A stretch of 23,753 nt of DNA from JAGZEG01 sp963930185. Lineage in GTDB: Bacteria > Actinomycetota > Coriobacteriia > Coriobacteriales > UMGS124. This document shows positions 7,084 to 15,501 of this stretch, one piece after another. The translations under genes were made by a program, and so were the position numbers. The notes beneath the pieces are model-generated. The model was not told the origin of the DNA and searched no databases. It was given only the letters and a program-made list of their open reading frames with translations. The first letter of the stretch is position 1. Each line of letters begins with the position of its first letter. Location of the stretch: the NCBI GenBank assembly GCA_963930185.1, contig CAWVLT010000005.1, positions 1-23,753 on the forward strand, in the 5' to 3' direction.

Positions 7084-8703
7084 CTACGTCGCCTCGACGC
7101 GGGCGGCGAGCTCCTCTCTGGTGTGGACGCCGAGCTTGCGGTAGATGGCCTTGGTGTGGGCCTTGGCGGTGTTCTCCGAGACGACAAGCTGCTCGGCGAT
7201 TGAGGCGATGGTCCGCCCGCGCACGAGCTCCACGAGCACCTGCACCTCGCGGGCGCTCAGGTCAAACTCGCGGCCGACCGCCCGGCACTGGGCGGAGATC
7301 GCCTCCACCATCAGCTCGGAGGCAGACGCACCACCGCCAGCGCCCGCAGGGCCGCCATGGCCCGCCCGCGCATCGGGGCCAGCGCCCTCCCCCTGCGCCT
7401 CGCCAGGCGCGGCGGCACCGCCCGGCATGGGTGCGAGGTACTCGAAGGAGTAGTGCCCCTCGTCGTAGGAGTTGACGCGGAAGATGCTGTACGAGCGGTT
7501 GCGCCACAGGGCGAACCCCAGGAACAGGATGCCGTAGGCAAAGCCCATGACCAGCATCGTAGCCGCCCGCTCGCCCATGGACCCCAGAAGGCCACCGAGC
7601 AGCGACCCCACGAGCAGGCCGGCCACGTTGGCTATCATCGCGCCGCTGAACAGGCGCAAGGGGTTGGCGTCGGTCGTGGCAACGATGGGCCCCAGCGCCA
7701 GGTAGACCATGGCGAGGAACAGGTAGTATCCCGCATAGAGCAGGCTCGGCACCAGCAGGGGCGGCATGCCCTCCAGCAGGTGGACGAGCATGGACGCCCC
7801 GAGAAGCACCAGGGTGATGAGAGGCATCAGGGCGACGCCGCGGCGCTCCGCCACACACTCGACCAGGCAGGCCGCCAGCATGATGACCACGGTGACGGAG
7901 AGCACCTCCGCCCAGGCCTGGGCGTCTGCGAGCAGGCCCGCCATCCCGTCCCCCGCCTGCAGGAAGTTGTACGGTACGGAGAAGACGACGATGCACACGT
8001 ACAGAAGCGCCGGGGAGCGGCGCGCCGGCCCGCGGGTGCGCGCGCCCCACGTATGCGCCTGCATCTCGAAGAGCCGGCGGGCATGCCACAGGCACAGCAC
8101 GGAGCCCGTCTGCATCGCCGCGAACACCGCGACGGCCATGGCATGGGGCAGGCAGGTCTCGACTAGGTACAGGATGACGGAGAGCACGATCCCGCCCAGC
8201 GTCACCAGCAGCTGCTCGCCCTTTGGGTTGAGGTGGCGATACACCTCTCCCCACATGCAGATGAGCGGGGTCGTGCCGAACGCGATGATGACGTTGCCCG
8301 CATAGATCGCCGGGCGCGCCAGGCCAAAGGCCTCGCCGGCGACGAACAGCAGGGTGCCGACTGCCAGGCACGCGACCATGGCAGGCAGCGCCCAGCGGAT
8401 CTCGCCCAGCGACGCCACGCGCCGCGCGACGAGGAAGAGCGCGAGAAAGGCCACGAACGTGGCGGCGGAGTTGACGATCCACGCGCCGCTCTCGGAGGCA
8501 CCGCCTGAGGAGGCGTCAAAGACCGTGCCGAGAAACGTGATGGAGTGCAGCGCCGCCCACTGCAGCGCCATGCCCGCCAGCGCCAGGAGGATGGCGCACG
8601 CTCGCTGGGTGCTGTAGATGGTCGACTCGTCCACGAAGCGCCCGTCCGGATGGGGAGTCGGGGCAGCCCCAGCTCCGTCGTGCGCAGACCCGCGTGTCGT
8701 CAT
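7084..8703 (-). CDS. LuxR-family transcriptional regulator with about 12 membrane segments
   Basis: This is a membrane-embedded one-component regulator. About twelve hydrophobic segments fill the first 390 or so residues, for example near ACAILLALAGMALQW and the last at AATMLVMGFAYGILFLGF. A variable Gly/Ala-rich linker follows, then a C-terminal LuxR helix-turn-helix (FDLSAREVQVLVELVRGRT, then SENTAKAHTKAIYRKLGV). The start is uncertain. ATG 8703 gives 539 residues. GTG 8742 would add 13, but a -10-like TAATAT at 8752-8747 would put the transcript start near 8740, so ATG is preferred. It is divergent from the FMN-domain reductase at 8913, its likely target. This architecture is common beside reductases in Coriobacteriia. 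The ligand is unknown. Confidence 0.88.
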   Translation of the reverse strand: MTTRGSAHDGAGAAPTPHPDGRFVDESTIYSTQRACAILLALAGMALQWAALHSITFLGTVFDASSGGASESGAWIVNSAATFVAFLALFLVARRVASLGEIRWALPAMVACLAVGTLLFVAGEAFGLARPAIYAGNVIIAFGTTPLICMWGEVYRHLNPKGEQLLVTLGGIVLSVILYLVETCLPHAMAVAVFAAMQTGSVLCLWHARRLFEMQAHTWGARTRGPARRSPALLYVCIVVFSVPYNFLQAGDGMAGLLADAQAWAEVLSVTVVIMLAACLVECVAERRGVALMPLITLVLLGASMLVHLLEGMPPLLVPSLLYAGYYLFLAMVYLALGPIVATTDANPLRLFSGAMIANVAGLLVGSLLGGLLGSMGERAATMLVMGFAYGILFLGFALWRNRSYSIFRVNSYDEGHYSFEYLAPMPGGAAAPGEAQGEGAGPDARAGHGGPAGAGGGASASELMVEAISAQCRAVGREFDLSAREVQVLVELVRGRTIASIAEQLVVSENTAKAHTKAIYRKLGVHTREELAARVEAT

Positions 8704-8912
8704 AGGTCGTGCCCCGCCCCCCTTCGCCGCACCACCGATCACGCAAATATTACCTGTTTTGGGCGGCGGATACGGCCCTCAGCAGAAAGACTACCTGCCA
8801 CGGGTAACGCGCGTGGCCGCAGATGGTTGACATAATGGACGAAGCGAGGTGCAAACACCCGCAGGCGCCGGCCGATGCCGGCGCGTGGGCACACACGAAA
8901 GGACGGTACCTC
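8704..8912. promoter_or_regulatory. Divergent control region between LuxR gene and FMN-domain reductase
   Basis: The region serves two opposed genes. Visible elements are: a -10-like TAATAT for the LuxR gene (8752-8747, minus); TACCTG repeated at 8751-8756 and 8792-8797; a dyad GCCACG (8797-8802) with CGTGGC (8812-8817); and a perfect -35 TTGACA at 8827-8832 on the plus strand, with only a poor -10 (TGCAAA, 8850-8855) at 17 nt. The CTGCCA core (8795-8800) recurs in the other divergent region at 20768-21016. Confidence 0.45.
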
Positions 8913-10859
8913 ATGGAACTCACTCGTAGGAACTTCATCGGGGCGGCCGGCGCGGCGGGCATCGCGGCGGCAGGCGCGGGCGCCATCAGCATCCCCGCGG
9001 CCCGTGCCGAGGAGGCGCAGGCCACCGAGGAGGCCGCCGCTCCCGTCGAGCCGGTTGCCACCTACACGTGCGACATCTGCATCTGCGGCGCCGGCAACTC
9101 CGGCCTGTCCGCAGCCGTCGAGGCCGCGCAGCAGGGCCTGGGCGTCGTCGTGCTCGAGAAGCAGGGCGGCACCGGTGGCGGCGGCATCGGCACCGAGGGC
9201 GTCTTTGCCGTGGGCTCGGAGATGCAGAAGGAGGCCGGCATCGAGATCGAGCCGGCCGAGGTCATCTCCACCGAGATGAACTACTCCCACAACCGCGCCA
9301 ACGGCCTGAAGTGGCTCGACCTGGTCAACGCCTCGGGCGAGAACATCACCTGGCTCAAGGACTGTGGCGTCAACTTCACCGGCGTGGTGGACGACTACCA
9401 CGGCGGCATGTTCGAGACGTTCCACTGGTTCGGCGAGAACCGCGCCCATGACGACTTCTCCCCCGCAATGACCCAGACCGCCAAGGACCTGGGCGTCGAG
9501 TTCCTCATGAACTGCCCGGCCACGAGCCTCATCCAGGACGAGAGCGGCGCCATCGCCGGCGTGTACGCCGAGAAGCTCAACGGCGACGTGGTGCAGATCA
9601 ACGCCAAGGCCGTGGTGCTTGCCACCGGCGGCTTCGCCAACAACGACGAGTACCTGCAGGAGGGCGGCTTCTCCGACACCACCAACGTGGTGCGCTTCCT
9701 GTACGGCTATGACGGCGACGGCGTGCGCATGGCCCTGGAGGCCGGCGGCGCCAGCAACATCCCGCGTATGTCCGGCCTCATGCAGCTCACCGTCTCGGGC
9801 GCGCCCGGCGGCGAGTACGGCACGTTCGGCCAGGGCGACGGCCTGGTCGTGGCCGGCCACGCCGCTGCTGCGATCTGGCTCAACGAGGACGGCGAGCGCT
9901 TCTGCGCCGAGAACGCCGGCGTCGAGAACTGGATGGCCGACATGATCCCGTCGCTCGTGCACCAGAAGCTCTACTCGGTCTATGACGCAAAGATCTTCGA
10001 GGACGCCTACAACGGCATGATCGCCCCGCGCATCGACTGGGAGGCCACCCAGGAGGAGCTGCAGCAGCGCATCGACGAGAACCCCTACAACGACTTCTTC
10101 AGCGCTGACACCCTCGAGGAGCTGGCCCAGAAGGCCTGCGACGCCATGGGACTGGACTACGACACCGTCATCGGCGCCATCAACACCTACAACGAGATGT
10201 GCGAGGCCGGCGACGACGCCTACTTTGGCAAGCCTGCCGAGTACATGCAGAAGCTCGAGAACCCGCCCTACTACTTCTGCTACATGCCCCAGGCGTGCAT
10301 GGTGACGTTCGGCGGCATCCGCACGAGCCGCAAGATGGAGGTCGTCAACAAGAGCGGCGTGCCCGTGCCCGGCCTGTACTCCGCCGGCGTTGACTCGGCC
10401 GACCTGTGGCCCAACATCTACACGATCAACGTCCCCGGCGGCACCAACGCCAACAACATCAACTCCGGCCGCTTCGCCAGCAAGTTCGCCGCCGAGTACA
10501 TCGGCGACGCCAAGGTCGGCTCGGTGAGCTCCGAGGGCGACACCGCCCCGTCGGTACCCGACACCACCTGGACCAAGCCCGAGGGCGAGCTCGCCGACGG
10601 CACCTACTCCGACACCGAGCGCGGCATGTTCGGCAACATCACGGTGAACGTCACCATCTCCGGCGGCCAGATCACCGAGATCACCCAGACCAACGAGCTC
10701 GAGACGGCCTACGTGGGCGTCCCCGCCATGGAGAACACGCTGATCCCCGCCGTCATCGAGGCGCAGGATCCCAACGTGGAGACCGTCGCCGGCGCGACGA
10801 TGACCTCCAACGCCTTCCGCACCGCGGTGCAGAAGTGCCTGGAGCAGGCCGCCGCGTAA
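8913..10859 (+). CDS. Tat-exported FAD-dependent reductase with C-terminal FMN-binding domain
   Basis: This is a flavoprotein of the fumarate/urocanate-reductase superfamily, 648 residues from ATG 8913, with AAAGGA about 9 nt upstream. A Tat signal (LTRRNFIGAAG, cleavage likely after ARA near residue 32) implies export. The FAD Rossmann motif is GAGNSG (59-64), with acidic VLEK following. The C-terminal FMN_bind domain (about 565-648) ends in AGATMTS, whose Thr 629 is the expected site for ApbE-attached FMN. Canonical fumarate-reductase residues are altered. The HHTMGG segment reads CMVTFGG, and the HGANRLGG segment is replaced by NVPGGTNANN. Fumarate is therefore an unlikely substrate. The real acceptor and electron donor are unknown. 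A strong terminator follows at 10943. Confidence 0.9.
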   Translation: MELTRRNFIGAAGAAGIAAAGAGAISIPAARAEEAQATEEAAAPVEPVATYTCDICICGAGNSGLSAAVEAAQQGLGVVVLEKQGGTGGGGIGTEGVFAVGSEMQKEAGIEIEPAEVISTEMNYSHNRANGLKWLDLVNASGENITWLKDCGVNFTGVVDDYHGGMFETFHWFGENRAHDDFSPAMTQTAKDLGVEFLMNCPATSLIQDESGAIAGVYAEKLNGDVVQINAKAVVLATGGFANNDEYLQEGGFSDTTNVVRFLYGYDGDGVRMALEAGGASNIPRMSGLMQLTVSGAPGGEYGTFGQGDGLVVAGHAAAAIWLNEDGERFCAENAGVENWMADMIPSLVHQKLYSVYDAKIFEDAYNGMIAPRIDWEATQEELQQRIDENPYNDFFSADTLEELAQKACDAMGLDYDTVIGAINTYNEMCEAGDDAYFGKPAEYMQKLENPPYYFCYMPQACMVTFGGIRTSRKMEVVNKSGVPVPGLYSAGVDSADLWPNIYTINVPGGTNANNINSGRFASKFAAEYIGDAKVGSVSSEGDTAPSVPDTTWTKPEGELADGTYSDTERGMFGNITVNVTISGGQITEITQTNELETAYVGVPAMENTLIPAVIEAQDPNVETVAGATMTSNAFRTAVQKCLEQAAA

Positions 10860-10942
10860 GGGCACGAGCACCACGCCTGGCGTAGACCGGCAGTCGGCGC
10901 CATCGCCATGATGCGTTGCCACTGTGGCTACGATGCGCATCG

Positions 10943-10983
10943 CGAGCCCGCCGCCAGCCCAAAGGGGCCTGGCGGCGGGCTCG
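10943..10983 (+). terminator. Terminator of the FMN-domain reductase gene
   Basis: CGAGCCCGCCGCCAG (10943-10957) pairs perfectly with CTGGCGGCGGGCTCG (10969-10983). The loop contains a small CCC-AAA-GGG stem. It begins 84 nt after the stop codon. The following bases are not T-rich, but the 15-bp stem is the longest unbroken one outside the repeat elements. Confidence 0.7.
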
Positions 10984-11113
10984 TTGCGTGCTCGTGCGCC
11001 TCTCCGTCCTGCATGTCGTTGTCATGCCGTTGGCCAGATGTTGTCTTTCCCGCAATTCGCGTCGAATGTCACCAAGATGACGAGTTTGAAAGGTTGCGGG
11101 CTGAAACCTCGGG

Positions 11114-11119
11114 TACAAT
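11114..11119 (+). promoter_or_regulatory. -10 element giving a probable leaderless transcript
   Basis: TACAAT (11114-11119) is a 5/6 match to the -10 consensus. A transcript starting about 7 nt downstream would begin at, or one base before, the ATG at 11127. No ribosome-binding site precedes that ATG. Possible -35 elements (TTGAAA at 11086, TTGCGG at 11094) are not well spaced, so confidence is moderate. Confidence 0.45.
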
Positions 11120-11126
11120 GCGCGCC

Positions 11127-12260
11127 ATGAGACGCACTGCTGACGATACCAAGAACGTCCCCGAGCGCAAGGCCACCGCCACGCTGGCACTGTCAGCAGA
11201 CGAGCTTGGCCTCACGTTCTCTGACGTCGTGGTCATCTTCGCCTGCAACGACGCGTTCGTCCCCTACCTCTCGGTCGCGCTCCAGTCCATACTCGAGAAC
11301 GCCAGCGCGCAGCGGCACTACGACGTGGTCGTCCTCACGCGGGACATCTCGCCGCAGAACGTGGCCACGCTGCGGGCGCAGGTGGACCGCGCCGGCAAGG
11401 ACGCGCAGATCGGCTTTCTTGACGTGGCGGCCGCCATCCACTCGTCCAAGCTGCCGCGCAGGGGGCGCTTCAAGGCAGAGGCGAGCTTTCGCCTCATGGC
11501 GCCCAGCCTGCTCGAGAATGCGGACAAGGCGGTCTATCTGGACTGCGACCTCGTCGTCCTGCACGATCTCGCCGAGCTGTTCGACATCGAGCTTGGCGAC
11601 AACCTGCTCGGCGCCACGCGCGATGCCGACACGGCCGGCCTGTACTCGGGCTACGACCCGTGCGTGCGCGAGCACATCGACGGTGTCGTGGGCCTCACGG
11701 AGCCGTACACGTACTTCCAGTCGGGCGTGCTGCTTCTGAACCTCGACGCGTTCAGGCGCGCCTGCACGCCCGATGACATACTTGCCTACACGCACGGCCA
11801 TCGGCTTCGCTGGCCTGACCAGGACATTCTCAACCACTTTGGTCGCGGGTGCCATGTGCGCGTCGACACGCGCTGGAACGTCCTGAACGACTGGCAGCGC
11901 CTGCGGCGGACGCACATTGTGGCGCAGGCGCCCGCCGAGATCCGCGACGAGTACGAGGTCGCGCGGCGCGACCCCTACATCGTGCACTATGCCGGGCCCG
12001 ACGGGCGTCCCTGGCTCTACCCCGACGCCGACATGGCCGACGTCTTCTGGCGATACGCCGAGCGCAGCCCATACCTCGGCGAGATCACCCGGCGACTGCG
12101 TCGCTCCCGCCGCAGCATCGAGGGCCTTGCCAAGCGCCTGCAGGTAGCGTTCATCTACAAGTTCGCGATGCCCGCGCTCGACGTGCTGCTGCCGCCAAAG
12201 ACCAGGAGGCGCCACTTTGCGTTCTCGATTTACGAGCGCCTCGGCGGGCGGGTGTCATAA
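11127..12260 (+). CDS. Family 8 glycosyltransferase
   Basis: This is a retaining nucleotide-sugar glycosyltransferase of the GT8 type (LPS galactosyl/glucosyltransferase and glycogenin relatives), likely cytoplasmic and acting on a cell-surface glycan. From ATG 11127 it has 377 residues. Visible features are an N-terminal nucleotide-binding strand (DVVVIFACNDAFVPYLSVAL, about 33-52), the metal-binding DxD motif in YLDCDLVV (D139, D141), FQSGVLLLNLD (about 197-207), DQDILN (231-236) and the late HYAGPDGRPW segment that closes the active site. A basic tail of about 80 residues follows. The open frame extends upstream to 10908 through the previous terminator, so a later start is required; ATG 11118 is the alternative. 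It has no co-oriented neighbours, so donor and acceptor sugars cannot be named. Confidence 0.85.
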   Translation: MRRTADDTKNVPERKATATLALSADELGLTFSDVVVIFACNDAFVPYLSVALQSILENASAQRHYDVVVLTRDISPQNVATLRAQVDRAGKDAQIGFLDVAAAIHSSKLPRRGRFKAEASFRLMAPSLLENADKAVYLDCDLVVLHDLAELFDIELGDNLLGATRDADTAGLYSGYDPCVREHIDGVVGLTEPYTYFQSGVLLLNLDAFRRACTPDDILAYTHGHRLRWPDQDILNHFGRGCHVRVDTRWNVLNDWQRLRRTHIVAQAPAEIRDEYEVARRDPYIVHYAGPDGRPWLYPDADMADVFWRYAERSPYLGEITRRLRRSRRSIEGLAKRLQVAFIYKFAMPALDVLLPPKTRRRHFAFSIYERLGGRVS

Positions 12261-12558
12261 GGGGACGACCTGTCAATCTCGGTCACACGGACTCTCCTTT
12301 GGCTCGGAAGCGTGCTGAACTATGAAAGTAACTCGTCTGTCACTAACCTGACGAGCTTCTGACAAAACCAGAAGTCTTCACCGTTCAACAAAGCCCGAGG
12401 TAGATGATATCGGGTATGCACACTTACATTCGCTTGTCAGATATGTGTCAGACGCTTTTTGATTTCACCATAAAAACACTCTATCTTCGCAACAATGCCC
12501 CTACGCTTTTCTCGAACAACATCTATGCCACTTCCACGCTTGACTGGAGGGGGAGAAT
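12261..12558 (+). other. A+T-richer intergenic region before the Abi gene
   Basis: This region has clearly lower G+C than its surroundings. Two small hairpins follow the glycosyltransferase: CTCGTC/GACGAG (12332-12355) and CTTCTG/CAGAAG (12356-12374). They may end its transcript. TGTCAGA occurs twice (12435 and 12447 areas). A promoter for the Abi gene lies near its downstream end. No RNA gene was recognised. Confidence 0.45.
12459..12487 (+). promoter_or_regulatory. Candidate promoter of the Abi gene
   Basis: TTGATT (12459-12464) and TATCTT (12482-12487) each match the consensus at 4 of 6 positions and are separated by exactly 17 nt. They predict a leader of about 65 nt before the well-formed ribosome site GGAGGGGGAG at 12547-12556. 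The A+T-rich setting makes chance matches easier. Confidence 0.35.
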
Positions 12559-13590
12559 ATGGGTAGGATATTCGCTGATAGAGCCGAGGGCACTTCTCCT
12601 GGTCCGCACGACCAGTGCAGTGGAAATCCCTCGGCCTTCGACCATGCTACTGATTCCAGCTACAATGAAATCATCGACCGCTTGGTAAGTCGCGGATTCT
12701 CAGATGCAAGCACAGGTGAAGCTGCTTTTCTCCTTAAGCGTGTCACCGAAAGCCATCTGGAGCCGTACTTGTCCATGATAGAAACGCCAAGTTCGGGTGT
12801 CGTACCCTCGATCAGGGCCGCCAATGACCTGACGACGTTCGACAGGCGCTACCAGTCAATCTTATTCAAGTACATAGGTATCATAGAAGCGCAGATGAGA
12901 GCTCAGTATTCCCACTGGATGGGCCACTTCCACGGCGATTTCTCGATATACGATACCAGCCTGTTCCTCCGCATAGAGAATCACGTAAGGACCATTCTAC
13001 ACCTCAGAGACGAGATGGGCAGAAAGATCAGAAGGTCAAGGTGGATGACAGAAGCATTCGTGTCAAACGGGGAGCGCCTTCCCGTCGACCAGGCCGTCGA
13101 GTGTGCGACGCTCGGAACGCTCGTCCAGCTGTTCTCCAACACGGCGGACAGAGACGTTACCGGTCGGGTGTCAAGCTCGTTCGGATGCAGCAAGGCCGAG
13201 CTATCAAGCTGGATGAAAACCATAACCGATGTCAGGAATATATGTGCGCACTTTGATAGCTATGTCACACGAAGACAGATACCTTCAACGCCCATGGCAA
13301 TCACCGGCATGCCAGAGGCCGACAATCGCAGCACGTTCTATATCGTGCTCATCATACTGAGCCTGCTATCGGCAAGGATCACGTTTTCCGATCTGAACCT
13401 CACCTATGCCAACAGGATGCAGTGCGAGGTGAAAAATCTTGTCAGCGACTTTGTGAGACTCTACCCCATGGGCCTCGTTCGACTCATGGGCTTCCACGAG
13501 AGCTGGGAAAGGGATGTTGATTTCGCTGTGGGAGGTCAGTTCATTCCCGATGTGCCGATCGAACATCATGGTACCGCCAAAACAACCTAA
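12559..13590 (+). CDS. Abi_2/AbiD-like abortive-infection family protein
   Basis: This is a putative phage-defence protein, 343 residues, with GGAGGGGGAG just before ATG 12559. It follows the Abi_2 plan. An N-terminal part has YNEIIDRLVSRGFSD then a helix ending HLEPYLSMIE (35-75). FDRRYQSILFKYIGIIEAQM (94-113) resembles the family core. Near 218-231 comes WMKTITDVRNICAH, whose RN-x3-H is the HEPN-type motif (R226, H231) associated with RNase activity in related Abi and toxin proteins. It uses AGA, AGG and ATA codons more than its neighbours and sits in the lower-G+C island, so recent transfer is likely. No antitoxin gene is beside it. RNA cleavage is inferred from the motif only. Confidence 0.75.
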   Translation: MGRIFADRAEGTSPGPHDQCSGNPSAFDHATDSSYNEIIDRLVSRGFSDASTGEAAFLLKRVTESHLEPYLSMIETPSSGVVPSIRAANDLTTFDRRYQSILFKYIGIIEAQMRAQYSHWMGHFHGDFSIYDTSLFLRIENHVRTILHLRDEMGRKIRRSRWMTEAFVSNGERLPVDQAVECATLGTLVQLFSNTADRDVTGRVSSSFGCSKAELSSWMKTITDVRNICAHFDSYVTRRQIPSTPMAITGMPEADNRSTFYIVLIILSLLSARITFSDLNLTYANRMQCEVKNLVSDFVRLYPMGLVRLMGFHESWERDVDFAVGGQFIPDVPIEHHGTAKTT

Positions 13591-13615
13591 GTTTCCGCTT
13601 TTGCTTAGGACATTA

Positions 13616-15235
13616 TCAGTGGAAGGCCCCACGACAGGCCATTCCGCCCGCAGAGCAGGCTACCCGGCATGCCCGATCGCCGGCCCTGCTGCTGAACAGC
13701 GCGAGCAGCTCCTCACGAGAGGAGACGCCGAGCTTGCGGTAGATGTTGCGGATGTGGGTGCGCGCCGTGTTGCCTGAGATGAGCAGCGCCTTGGCGATGT
13801 GGCCCGAGTTGTAACCGTGCCAGAGGTACTCGCAGACCTCGCGCTCGCGGGCGGTGAGGCCATAGTCCCGAACCAGCTCGTCCATGCGCTGAGCAATGGT
13901 CTCCTCGAAGGTCTCGGGCCGGGAGGTGGCGGGCAGGCCGTCGACCTCGTCGCGCGACCCGCGCGCCATCAGGCGCCAAGTGGTATAGGCCAGATCGAGC
14001 AGGACCACCACGTAGTAGACAAACGTCACCAGACGGACGTAGGGCCCCGTGCCCGCCCTTGAGTCCGCGGCGAAGGCAAGGGCACTCCCCACGAGCATGG
14101 CCACGCAGCACGCGGAGAGCGTGATGCCAGCTACGAGCAGGCGCGACATCCCCCGCATCGCCATGACCGACGCGAGGGCGTACAGAGAGATGAACACCAT
14201 GGGGACAAAGACGTAGTGGGCACCCAGAGACTCCGCCCCCTCGGAGGGCAGGCCGCCCAGAATTATGCCGCAGGCCACGAGGACGGGCGCGACCAGCTTC
14301 TCCGCGAGCAGCACGATCGGGGTCTTCGTCCGCACGCAGCACAGCGCGATCGCAGGCGCAGAGGCAACGATCAGGCCGACGAACTCGCCGCGCACAACCC
14401 TGCCGTTCAGCTCGGTCTCGCCCATGCAGCTGCAGCACATGCACACCAGAAGGCCGAGGAGCGGAAGCCACAGCGTGGAGACGAAATCGGTGAACACCGG
14501 GGCAAGCCCCTGGCGCGTCACGTCCTCGCCGACCGCGATCGCGTGGTCGCCCGCGGCGTCCGTCTGCGTCATGCCCAGGGCAGGCCGGCGCATGACCAGG
14601 ATGACCGGCGCCGCCGCCCCGACCAGGGCGCACAGGCACCAGACGATCCCGGCGGCAATCGGCGAGAGGACGGAGACGACGAAGGCCACCACCGACGACA
14701 CCATGCAGGAAAGCGCCCCGTAGAACAAGACGTTGCGGAAGTCGAGCGCGAAGCACGCGCTCCAGGCGACGAGGAGCGGAACCACCGCAGCCCCCATCAG
14801 CGTGCCCACGCTCCACAGGATAAAGACCGGAGCCTAGGGATAGGCCACGCCGGCCACCCACATGACGATCTGGCCCACCACGTAGACGGCTGCCGACGCC
14901 ACCAAGATGCCATGCGCGGGGCCCCGCCACTCGATGCCCCGCACGACGGCCAGCGCCGTGAACACAAGGGAGACGAGCAGGCACGCGACCATCATCGAGG
15001 TCGCGATGTCACCAAACGCGACCGGGCTCACGCAAACGTCGCGCATCACGCGCAGGTTGGGGACGAACAGGGGGATGGTCGCCATGAAGGGGGCCAGCAG
15101 CAACAGCTCCGGCAGGAAGGCGACGCCCGATCTCGAGACAGGCACCGGTCCTGCGGTGCGAACCGTCGCGACGGCGGCGCACTCCTCCCCCTCGCAGCCC
15201 GCGACCTCGATATCCGCGACGCTTCCACCCGACAT
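13616..15235 (-). pseudogene. LuxR-family 12-TM regulator interrupted by an in-frame TAG
   Basis: ATG 15235 (AGGGGG about 8 nt upstream) opens a frame that stops at TAG 14836-14834, codon 134. The same frame continues without shift to TGA 13618-13616. Before the stop are about three membrane segments, the last reading through IVMWVAGVAYP. After it come about nine more, starting APVFILWSVGTLMGAAVV. A C-terminal LuxR helix-turn-helix (YGLTAREREVCEYLWHG, then TARTHIRNIYRKLGV) completes a normal layout of about 539 residues. One base change could have created the stop, for example from CAG (Gln). It is divergent from the broken reductase at 15502. A short C-terminal product from GTG 14809 cannot be excluded but would lack the first segments. 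Confidence 0.85.
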
Positions 15236-15364
15236 GGCACGTCCCCCTCTTGTCGCGCACGAGACGCGCCTGGCGATGCCACGTTCTGGGCGCCACCAGT
15301 CCCCACCCACCTCGCGCAAAACCTCGTTTCTACCGGCCTCTATGATACCTCATACCGCAAAGCG

Positions 15365-15378
15365 GTGAGACGTCTCAC
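15365..15378. promoter_or_regulatory. Perfect 14-bp palindrome between two divergent pseudogenes
   Basis: GTGAGACGTCTCAC is fully self-complementary and lies near the middle of the region between the interrupted LuxR gene and the broken reductase gene. It is a plausible operator of that LuxR protein. The near-repeat GCAAAGCGG/GCGAAGCGG (around 15357 and 15399) flanks it. Confidence 0.45.
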
Positions 15379-15501
15379 GCAGCGTGTGCGATGGTCTTGC
15401 GAAGCGGAAACGACTAGGTTGGTGTCATGCCGTCCGCACCCGGGCACCGGGGCGCAATTGTGCGGGCGACGTACGCAACCGTCAGTTCCATTGGAGGGAT
15501 C

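Noticed and set aside
8823..8912. Upstream start (ATG 8823) for the FMN-domain reductase
   Set aside because: It has no ribosome site, would place 30 residues before the Tat signal, and overlaps a -35-like TTGACA.
8739..10940. Minus-strand open frame of 733 codons opposite the FMN-domain reductase
   Set aside because: It is a low-complexity Val/Leu/Gly/His-rich antisense shadow of a clear reductase gene; no domain and no ribosome site.
12332..12374. Two small adjacent hairpins as a riboswitch or small RNA
   Set aside because: Stems are only 6 bp, with no conserved motif recognised. At most a weak terminator.
12404..12688. 94-codon open frame before the Abi gene
   Set aside because: It overlaps the Abi start in another frame, lacks a ribosome site and shows no recognisable domain.
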